From assembly GCA_964036275.1 (NCBI GenBank), contig OZ038439.1, positions 13,993,095-14,057,094 on the forward strand: a DNA stretch of 64,000 bases, in the 5' to 3' direction. This document shows positions 41,770 to 52,211 of the stretch, piece by piece. Below the pieces are notes generated by a model. The model did no database searches. It had not been told where the DNA came from and worked only from the letters and a program-made list of their open reading frames with translations. The translations under genes were made by a program, and so were the position numbers. Numbering within the stretch: the first letter of the stretch is position 1; every line of letters starts with the position of its first letter. Source of the DNA: Litoditis marina. Taxonomy: Eukaryota > Nematoda > Chromadorea > Rhabditida > Rhabditidae.

Positions 41770-44700
41770 ATGAAGTTCTTCTGGATTCTCTGTCTTCTCG
41801 TCTTGGTGGTCGTCGCTAGGAGAAATTCCAGACGTCGTGATGCGCAGGTACTCATTTGTTGAAACCGATGGTTGCAAAACCAACTTAAAGGGACTGTTCC
41901 TCTATAATTTGGATCGAATAAAAATCATGAAATCTCAAGATACTGCTTTGATAGTGTACTGTTGGTCCCTTACTATCACACAAAAAAATGAAAATGAGTG
42001 GAGAACCAAGCGTTATATGAGCCAAACTATCTGTACCACAGACGTGATAGAACTCATGATACGTTTTACGGACGTTTTGCGGACATTTTCTGCACGTTCG
42101 CATGAAAATAGGTACGTGCTGTGGCCTCCGCGTTGTTGCCGTGCTCAAATTTGTTCAAAAACTACCCAAGTTGCGGAATGTTCACTGATTCTGACTAGTT
42201 CGTTTGATTTTTGTTCTCACGTGTCCACTTTTTACGCACACCATGAAATTAGAGGTAGTGTCCCTTTAAGTATCATAAATCCTTATTGTGTTGTTTTGTC
42301 AATATAATTTCAACAGTTGACGTTCTAACTCTTGAATGACTGTCATCCAGTGCATTTCTACTTTCTTGAGAATACTTTCTGTAAGGAGAATTCGAAATCA
42401 AACTTGAAAGTTATTTGCCTGTTTGATAAACTGTTATTGAAGAAGCAACTACATTGGCTGCTACATTTTTTCGCTAATTCCACTTCTCTTTTCTAAAATA
42501 AGGAAAGTTCGAAAACCAAAAAGTAGGCGAGGGCCAACTTCATCGCTTTCCCTTCTTTTTCACAAGCTTTTCACAGATTCGCAAAATGCTGTCAAGAGAT
42601 GGGTCCGGAAAAGATACTGACGAGGTTGTGGCTGGTCTGAAAAAATTGAACCTCAGGAAAACAAGGGTATTCAAATCGAAACAAGACAGAAAAACAGCGA
42701 AACTACTGGTAAGTGTTAGCCTCAGAAGTACTGTGGGCATTCTGAAATATTTTTGTCGCTAAACTCTGGAACGGAGCCTTTTTGGAAGGGTGGGGTGAAG
42801 TACTACACGGAGTGTACGCTTTTATCGAAAACCAAGGTTCACAAGAAACTACCGAACTTTTGTTGTGGATTCATCGCAATTCACGACGAGATTAACTAAT
42901 TTTGACCGGATAGCAAACAACGGAATCAAACTGAAAAGCCTAGAAAGTTAACTTGAATTTCAATCACGCAAATTCAAATTATGACAATCCGAGCAAAGAC
43001 CTATAAAACTGTCGAGTAACTAAAAAACTTCCAGAAAAAACTGAATCATGAGGGTGGTTCGGATCCGCTCCCATCTCATGACATTGCTAAGATCAACGAG
43101 GTGGAAGGATTGAACGATTTTCTGTTCGAGGTATACTATTCTAATACCAAATATCACATGTTTTCCGTGAACAACATTGAGAAGAAGAAAAATCTAATTG
43201 TTATAGTGATAATGAGTAATGAGATGAGTATAAACAATTAGTCGCTTCTGCACGCCCTATTCGTTTCAAGACTCGGTAAATATGCGCAATATTCATTGAA
43301 ACGGATTGATACATTCATTAGGGAGATGTCTTGCTCACCCCGGATCAAATCCACGATCTGGAGTCCGATGATGTGGACCGAAAAAAGCGGATGTCAGAGT
43401 ATGGCTATAACTGGAAGAAGTTTGATATTTCCAAGCCAATTGGGTATACGTTGAACGGCTCGTTCAGTGGTGAGTTAAAATAAAGTTTTTTGATTGGAAA
43501 CTTACTCCTGACGTGTGAATACAAGGTTTCTACCCTTTTCAAATACATTTTCATCGAGAGTGCATGGCGCATTCGATTTCCTCCACAAAATGTGATCGAT
43601 AGTACTTTCTATCAAGTTTTTTTCGAACAAAAAGATCATTTCAAATGTATAAGATTGTTATTCGAGGAGTAATGTTCATTTTCTTGCTGCACCCAGCGGA
43701 AAAAGTCTATTCAATCAAAAACAAACACCAGCCATATCTGTTTCGCTGTTGATACCGTCCTTATTTCGTCACTATTCAGACAAGGCAATAGATGCGATTC
43801 ACACCGCCGTGGAGCTCTTCAATACCAAGACTTGTATCAAGTTTGAAGAGAACGATACCGACTATCAAATTGAGTAAGTTCGTTCCACTTGTTGTGAATG
43901 GACATTGACGTGGTATATAGTTCGTTTCAACCATCGATAGCAGCCAGTTACAGTAGGTTTTAGTGGGCGGAGTCAATTGTGTTGGCAAGTTTCCGACAGC
44001 GACAGGACTATTTTGCACCAGCTGGGTATTGAACTCAGCTGTGATGGCGGGTGCGGCGCCCACAAGCAGGCAACCATCTGAACATGGTGGCCCGATTTAA
44101 AAACAGTGATATCCAACCATCTTTTCTGGCCGTTTTTCAATGCCTATTTTATCGCTCAAAAGGTTATTTAAATTACTCCCTGATCATGTGGCAATCTTTC
44201 GAAAAAAAAAAAGCGAAAATTCTAAAATAACCAGTTCTCGAATTTTTATTCGCAATGAAAAGACTGGCAAGCTGCCAGATCAATCGCCTGCAATGTAGGG
44301 TACGCTCGGCCAGAATGGCTGACTGCTATCGATGGGTGAAACGAACTATATATAGGATTTGTCAAACCGTTGTGGACACCGTACCATTGATTTCTCAGAC
44401 AATTCCCAGCCAATTGGCCAGCCACTTTTTTATTGGCTGAGCGAGAGAGTGTGCAGGTCAGAGAGATCCAGATGTCTGCGGCCTCATTGACCTGCACACT
44501 CTCTCGCTTTTGTAGCTGGCCAATCGAAGAAAATTGGCGCCAATCGTTCTGAGTTTGTATGGGGCGGGGTTTGGCGAGCGGCCATTTCGTCTGCGTATCA
44601 TTGATCTACTCACTCTCTCAACTGCTGGCAGATAATCAACGACCGCTCGCCTCGCATCGCTCAATCAATTAAACCATCTGCTGTCTTTATGGGGAAAATG

Positions 44701-47700
44701 GCGACTATACTGCTGCACGAACTCTCGCAAAATCACTCCAAAACAGTTCTAATGTATACTACTACTTTTAATGATATCTCCATACTTTCAATGCATAACG
44801 ATAACAATGATAATGTTCTTTCCTCACACTAACTTTGCGGGGAAATTATGAATTGAAGGATTATCATTATCGTATCAGACTACAGGTGGAATTGAAAACC
44901 AAAGGAAAAAGCATACAATTCATCACTGCAAACTTCAGTAGTACTACAGTGGGTGCCGAATTTATAAATGTCTGTTTCTCTCCGGACACGAACCTGTGAG
45001 CAGAAGTTTCGCAGAAGAACGCTAACCACTTCGCTCTTAGAGTGCATGACCGTAAGCTACGGAATCGAAGACATGTGTGTGTACACAGCGGAAAGTGAGA
45101 TAAACAGTACCCACTGGCCTTTCCGTTGACGACTATTTTACAACAGCTACACCGTGCATCCTAGCACGCACTGGAGAGGAGCACGTAAACTCAAGGGTCA
45201 CCTGATTCAAAAAAACAATTATTTGGTATGTGATAATACTGATAGACATAATAGTTCGAACCCTAATAGGTTGCGATTACATCCAGAGAGGTTTGGTTCG
45301 TGCGGTGTTGTGTTTGCTTCTTTTTACCTCCAAGCATTTAGATTTGTTCGGAAAGACGGCTGTTGGTCATCAATAGGCAAAGTGTATAAATCGGAAAATC
45401 AAGAAATTTCCATTGGCAGTGGATGCGAATATGTGGGTTGATACAACAGTTCAGCTAAATGTGCCAAGCAAGGAGATGCCAAAGCTTTTCAGTATTCGTA
45501 CTTATAGTTCCATTCATTCCCACTGAGACCTCAGCAACGTGTGAATAAATGTTCCAGGCTTTTCATCAAGTTAGCGTTTTCCAAAACACCAAAAGTTTTT
45601 CTAAGCTGCCTTTAACCTTTGGTACAGTATGTGTGTTGAAATCCTTTTTATAAAACCGGTTATTTCCATGAAACAACATTTCATTGGCACGCTGCCAAAG
45701 TGTCAGTGGGAATGGCGAGAACCATTGCTGACGAGGTCGGAAACTCTCGGAAAACTCCTGAGATACACATGAGCATCCTCTCACGAACTTCTCATGGAAT
45801 CTCATTGATTACCATTCTTTATCGTTGATAGTCCACGAGACGTTAATGAGATTCTCATGAGAACATCATACTAACTTCTTATGAGGTTGGACGGCTACGC
45901 AACGTCAAATCTTAACTGAAATGAAGTAGGATCGAACGCGGAAGAGAAAGAATTGGAACTATAATGGATTTTTCATGTGAAACGAATGTTTTGCTTCAGG
46001 TATCGACGGTGGTGCACGAGATCGGTCATGCTCTAAATTTTGTACACGAGCAGACACGACATGACAGGCGAGTGCTATTACATCTACCGCATGGTAACTA
46101 CACTAGAAAACACGCATAGTTAGCATTCCAATGAGGAATGGTGCCCTTTGTCATTGCATTTTTCTGAGCTGTGCTGTGTTCAACATGTTACGCTTGACTG
46201 TGCAATTAACTAACATCCTAATCCGGTCGGCACTTGGCACCGTAGCAAAGTCTCCTAGAAAGGTCAGCTCCGAGCTGAACTATCTGGACACTACCTGACC
46301 CAGATTTGGGTCACCCCCACTATGCTTAAACACGGAAAGTTGGCAACTATGTGGCCAGACTGTGATCAGGTCCTCAAACAGGTTGAGCTCACCACTTTTA
46401 CAACTTTGCTATGGTGCTAGTTCTCAACAGTTTATCCGTGATGCTCTCAAAAATGTCAATGAAAACCTGTGATTAAACTCCAGAATCTTGGTGCGAAGTG
46501 AGAGGAGATGAGAGTAGAAGACATGTAGAACGTATTCTACAGAGTGTATTACTTAAAAATTATGGAAACAAAAGAGTTTATGTCTGATTTCGCCCTTAAG
46601 TTCAATATCAGACAGAGGCTCGCCAATTTTAGATTAGTAGGGCTGTAGTTATTAATTTAGATTATTCTATGAATCTATCGGTTCTTCAGTTAAGCCTAAC
46701 CTATCGGTTCTACCACTAATGAAATATGAAGAAAAAACCTATTTTACTCAATTCTCAAAGCTACAAAACTACTAACTCATTAGAAATCAGAGAGAGAGAG
46801 AGAACAAGCTGAGGAAACAGATAAATCATAAATTGCCAATAACTGTCTGTTACACTCGGAGAACTTTATTATTACAGTGTAAGCGGTAGGTTTTACAGAA
46901 AATAAAAGCGGGAAACACATTGGCTTGCTCAATTGACATTTCCATTCATAATTATCAGACTGGATTTTTTGCAGAGATGCTTACGTTGTAATTAACGAGG
47001 AGCAAGTGGAAGAAGGAAAACTCCATAATTTCAACAAGGTGTGTTCATAACAATACAAGTTGGATAAAATGTATAACTTGAGAAGTTTGTGCTTTTTTGA
47101 TCAATATGAGTGACGTTCGAGTGCTGTGGTGCATGTCAAGTGTATTGTTTCTTTTCTGAGAACCCTACAGTATGATGCAAGGTTTCAGTAAGTGATTGCA
47201 ATTACCTACTACAAACGAAGGTGAGAAAATACTTACTAGATCGCTAGGGCATTATAAAACAGTTGCGAGATTTTTTCATTAAAAAGTCCGGTGGTTATAT
47301 GTAGAAGTTGCAGTACGGATAGTTTGGCTTTCAGAGAGACCAATTGTTTCTAATGTTGACTTTTTAAAAAACTGACTAACACATTCAGTTCGGGCTGGTG
47401 AGAACTATGTGAGTAGTAACCCATACTTTAAGTTCTCATTGAACATAGACAATCTTTTTTTTCAGAAACATTTCGTCTCCAATTACTCTCATGAGTACGA
47501 TTATGGCAGTGTGATGCATTACGGAGCATGTGAGTTGTATTCGTACTGTCCGATCATTTATTTGAGACGAAGTACTCTTTTCAACTGTTTGGGTAGACAT
47601 ATTGTATTTTAGTTCGGTTGATGATTGCTAGGCAGAAATGTCCCGCCTAATAATCTTTGTCACCTTACTTGAGAAACGGTGTTCAACAATGATTAATCAC

Positions 47701-50502
47701 TATAATTCATGATAGAGTCGTCATCTCCCAATTCAGATTTCTTCGCAATTTCCTACGCTGAACCTACAATTCTGGCAAAAGATCCTATGTATCAGACAAC
47801 TATGGGAAAGACAAACCCACAACTACTGGATTGGCTGAGTGTGAATCAGCTTTATGGTTGCGAAGAGAGTGAGTGATAATCTTTTGTGATCTGTAACCGA
47901 AAAGTCGTCGAAGTACTTTGTAACCCAACAAAAACTGAACCACAGCGAGTCCGAACTGTCACAAAAACAGGAATATTGATAATAATAGACTTATTCACCC
48001 TCTTGTCCAGAATGCAAGACTTTTCCAATTCCAAACCAGTCAAGTGACCCACGGCTGAGGTGCTAGTGGCAAACTTGCATATTCATAAGAAGTGAAGTTT
48101 TTGACACCTTTTTCTACACCCAAATGTTTCAGAATGCCCTCAGCTAGATTGTCAGCACGGTGGTTATACCAACCCCAACGACTGTAACAAATGTGTCTGC
48201 GTCGATGCTTGGACTGGGGACCATTGCGAAACGAGGTATACTGTTAGTCAGTTGCACACTCACGTGAATCATGTAAAACACATCATAACTCTGAAACGTG
48301 TAATGAAAAAATGCACGCCGCCTTCCCTTTGTAAAGTGGTAAGTTTACGGGACTATTCAGTTCACTTCAGGTGAATATTAGAAATTTTTCCGAGAAAGAC
48401 AGCAGGGAGCGTGATTGAACTAGCGATGCTGGTCGAGCGGTCATTGATTACTTGTCATTAGACGAGAGTGTGTAGATCAAAGAAACGCAGATCAGCTGGC
48501 CGCTTGTCAAACCTCGCCCTCTACCAAACTGATTGCACACTGTCCACAACGGTTTGACAGAATCTGTAACTGCAAGCGAATCAGTCAGAAATATGTTCAA
48601 TTCTTGGGTAAAAAGTGAGAACAGCCTCGGCGATGATACACTTTTCATCGTACGTTAAACATAGTTTCATGTTTCGTACGTGCACCTAACTATTTATCTA
48701 CACTGTAATACACTAATCCAGAAGCGATTATGTAGCACAGTCTAAAGCCGCATTTTGAGAACGCAACAAACGTTTTGTGTATAGACTCGCAGTTTTCCAA
48801 TACTACAACTAATTCTCTTCTGCTTCGAATAGTATGGTCAGGTTTATTGATTATTTTTTACCATGACACTGTTTAGATCTCCCGGACGTGGTCCACAGGT
48901 TGAACAAGGAACATGTGGAAAAACATTGACGGTGAGAGAGAAACGAGAAAGTAATGACACCGACAACAAAATTGATTAATGTTTCTGCTATTTTTCCTAG
49001 AGGATATGGAATAGGTGAAACTTCGCGAGAACACACATTTCATCATCAACGGCATATTGTATGGAGTTGTTCGCTGAAGAAACACTCTGAGAAATAATAC
49101 TAAACCCATGTGCTAGTTGTTCCGATCCCAAAAACCGAACGTTTTCTGTTCAGGCCACAACTGATTGGCAGACAGTGGAGGTGGAAGTTGGAGAATCTTA
49201 TCGTTGGCCAGAAGTGCAGGATGAGTGTTTCTGGACAATAGAGGTGAAATCGACTATCACATTCCCTCAAATGATTCATCATTCGTATAGTCGCTTTCAT
49301 GCCCAGACCACTACAGTATGATTTCAAACCTTTTAATGCTTTTCAGTTATGCAAATGTTATCGAACAGATTGACAGTCTCTGCAATTGATGCTGATTCCA
49401 TATTACAAATAATGTTCGAATTAATTTACAACAAGTTTGAATGTTCTGAAAATCTTTCCTAGAAAAGCTCCATTGTGTACTGTGGCAGTCTCAGTAGAAA
49501 TTATTTCGACCACAGTTGAACAAAAATTCTCGTTTGAAATTCCGTTCACTAAAGAAAATCTAGATTATTAGATTATACAAGCTGCAGCTCAAGTCGATAC
49601 ACGCTATGTAGCGTGATATCTTAGCGATAAGCAAGGGAGGTAACTACAAATAGAGTGAAAAAATATCGGTTTTTTGTTAAGAAAAGTGAGGAATATGATT
49701 CAGATGGATGATCAGTGCAAGAAGAATGTCGAGCTGATTGTGACCAATGTCCAAGTGGACTCCTCCAATTGTGGAAGAGCCGGGGGACAAATCTACACCA
49801 ACAGCAATTCAAGATCGAACCCCATCACGTATGTGAAGTTACTTTTGTACAGTTCAAATCGGGAATACGACTTGCACGTTCCAGCCGGAGCCATTTTAGC
49901 GCATTTTAGCAGTGTAGGCATCGGCTACGTCCATGTGCACCTAATTGAGTTTTTCCTTCTGCCCGTTGATATATAATATAAGTCACAAGTGTTGCATGAG
50001 CGAAAAAAAACATGTGGAAGGTTATCTAGAACCCCTATGTAGTTAGGCGACAGGAACCTATCTACAAACTAGGAGTAATTTATTCGTACTACAAATGAAA
50101 TTGTTTATAAAAAAATGAAATTGTAATCGCTGAGGAAAACCGAGATGGAACAGAAATGAAATAAGAATCTAGAAACTACGGATATTAAAGTGTATAGTTA
50201 TAGTTATGACAGCATGAACTTTTAAAACACTACGTTAACTGAGCAGGGGCCTCATGAGTGTGTTTATGTCAACAACACATTGAAAAAAAACTCTGAATTG
50301 CTACTGTTTTTGAAAATTGTTCACGTTCTTCAATAATTCTTCGACAGATTTTTCAAAAACTCTATACGACAATTCTAGTTTCTGCTCTGCCTGGGATTAC
50401 GCGGTCAACCGTACGATTGTGTCCACCGGAATCACCGTCATTCGCGGATTCAGCGACTCTCAAAGATCCAGATTCGCCGTCGAGTACAGAATTGCTCCTT
50501 GA
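41770..50502 (+). CDS. Astacin metalloprotease F, altered zinc signature
   Basis: 15 exons, 487 residues: 41770-41847, 42577-42708, 43035-43130, 43322-43469, 43780-43873, 45342-45432, 46000-46067, 46975-47038, 47466-47529, 47737-47868, 48133-48235, 48877-48931, 49154-49243, 49704-49828, 50379-50502. Domain order is as in gene D: signal peptide, F-E-G-D switch, R-K-K-R, protease, EGF-like module (KCPQLDC...GDHC), CUB. The zinc signature reads HEIGHALNFVHE (219-230): the three His ligands (219, 223, 229) and Glu220 remain, but the near-invariant Gly is Asn226. Met-turn SVMHYG (272-277) is kept. The donor after exon 7 is GC (GCGAGT), not GT. Exon 13 is one codon shorter than in D. No frame damage is seen, so it is probably expressed; its catalytic efficiency is uncertain. 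Confidence 0.92.
43916..44350. mobile_element. 435-bp TIR element (TATAGTTCGTTTCAACC), copy 2
   Basis: TATAGTTCGTTTCAACCATC at the left is inverted in GATGGGTGAAACGAACTATA at the right. Same family as 28397-28838. It lies in intron 5 of gene F and abuts the next element. Confidence 0.8.
44351..44709. mobile_element. Composite foldback element (GAGAGAGTGTGCAGGTCA)
   Basis: It starts TATAGGATTTGTCAAACCGT and ends GGGAAAATGGCGACTATA. The centre has arms GAGAGAGTGTGCAGGTCA and TGACCTGCACACTCTCTC. A form without the centre is at 19149-19340 and the centre alone resembles 18200-18345. It lies in intron 5 of gene F. Confidence 0.65.
44945..45136 (-). repeat. tRNA-like repeat, copy 5
   Basis: Minus-strand copy in intron 5 of gene F. 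The tRNA-like part is decayed (B box region GGTTCGTGTCC), but CTTTCCGCTGTGTACACACA and the AAATTCGGCACCCACT end are clear. Confidence 0.65.
45511..45713. mobile_element. Foldback MITE (ATTCCCACTGAGA), copy 3
   Basis: ATTCCCACTGAGACCTCAGC on the left, GCCAAAGTGTCAGTGGGAAT on the right. It lies in intron 6 of gene F. Immediately to its right (about 45770-45910) is a TCTCATGAGA-rich repeat of the 52670-52855 family. Confidence 0.68.
46227..46420. mobile_element. MITE with GCACCGTAGCAAA ends
   Basis: Ends GGCACCGTAGCAAAGT and the inverted ACTTTGCTATGGTGC. A second copy in the opposite orientation is at 60076-60226, sharing GGTCAGCTCCGAGCT, AACACGGAAAGTTGGCAACT and ACTGTGATCAGGTC. No open frame. 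It lies in intron 7 of gene F. Confidence 0.75.
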
Positions 50503-52180
50503 GATTCACATCTAGAATGAACATTATCCTGCACTTGGTCTTGTTGTAAACACCAATTTTTCATAACAATTACCAACGCGTCTGCAAGATGTACATAGTA
50601 TTTTCTATTTGACACATAATTTGTGAACATTTTGCGGAGAGCCACAAGAAACATCAAGCGCAATGTTTAAATACTTTCAGTGGTGTTGCTACCCATACAT
50701 CTGAAAACACGATTTTCAACGACACTGTTTTCTTCCACCCTCTTTTCTTCCACATATGTTTGGTGTGAAAATCTCACTACACCGCGAGTATTTAAATTTC
50801 GTAAACAACATCTCGAACTAGAACGTATGTACATAAGTGCATTGCGTGCACTTTCGAAGACAAGATTCCAAGAGAATTGAGATACAGTAGATTCCAAATG
50901 TTATACAGCATACGATAAACATAGTTTGACCAACATTATCGACAAGTCAATAATTCAAAAGAAACTAAGAAAGTCACTAGAAGCGCACAGGTGCATGGGA
51001 GAATGCGACTTTCATCATTGCAGTTTAGAGAAATTTGAGGTTGTCACGTATTCTACATGTGTGTACATACTACATTGGACGCGGAACAGGGTTGAAAGGA
51101 AACAGAATAAAATCTCACGCGGACTTGTGAAGATAGTTGACGAGAGTTTTCCAACAAGCACCGGAATCAATATAGGACTCGCCAGGTACTATGGAATCCC
51201 AGACCGATCCGGGGGCGAAGGGTTCCTTGCGACTCGACTACCTGCAGTCAGTTTTCCAACATGTTAGTATGTGCTTCAAATCAGAAAATTATTGCATCAC
51301 ATATTCATTTCCGGTGAAATCGTCTTCGAAAAACCGATTTTGACTTTGTGCAATCACTTTTCGAGACAAACTGCAAAAAGACGAGGAAGTAATACATCAT
51401 TTCCCACTCTTAGTACGCGAAGAGATGAAGTAAACAATATACAACCTGCTAATTATCCGCTACCATCCCCGTAATTTTCGTTTGAGACAGACAATTTTTT
51501 CTGCACCTAATTTGCTTTTCTGCACATAATTGGTTGAATAGAACCGAACCGTTTCATATTTTGAGACAGGAGCTCATTTACATTTCACTTGTTTTTTCTT
51601 GAAAGTGGGTGCTGGAGCGTGTGATGTTATAAATGAAATTCGTTCTTCAAATGTGTTCTTCTAGTTATCAAACGTTTGTCATTAGTCGCGTGATCCCGTT
51701 TTTATAGAAAAATGCACCGTATATAACTGCGTTACTCCAAAATTAAGTTATTTTTGTGAGAACCTCCCGTTCGCAATTAACCAATAACCCCTTTCCTCAA
51801 ATTCATTCAAAATGTATTCTAAGACATTGTTATATTCGTCCCCACTTTGCAATGCATAATATGGATAGTGTTAGAGCTGATGTCAAACTTAGTTTTAACT
51901 AGATTTGCAAAAATGTGTTTCGAAAGTCCAAGTTTCCCAAAAAACCAGCTCTTGTACTATGAGTGTATGAAAAACAGTTCCGCAACAATGGAGTTTTCCT
52001 CAAAACTTTACCACGAGAGTAGTATACATACCCCCCAAGCGTTCATAAGAGCTTCATGAAAACAGTTCACCGAGATCAACAAATATGTTTTCTTTGAGAT
52101 CAGTTTCAATTTCAAAGTAATACAGGTCACATATTCATCCGAAATTCTCAGCTGTAGTGATTAACTCATCCATTAGTTGC
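50503..52180. other. Spacer between astacin F and the first chemoreceptor
   Basis: I find no supported exon. A 113-codon plus-strand frame at 50926-51267 has no recognisable motif, paralog or splice partner. No repeat of the families listed elsewhere was noticed. A TTTTTTCAG at 52183-52191 begins the next gene's leader. Confidence 0.4.
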
Positions 52181-52211
52181 TATTTTTTCAGAAAAACGCA
52201 GATAACCCGCC

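Noticed and set aside
50926..51267. 113-codon plus-strand open frame after astacin F
   Set aside because: No signal peptide, motif, paralog or plausible splice partners; composition is as expected by chance.
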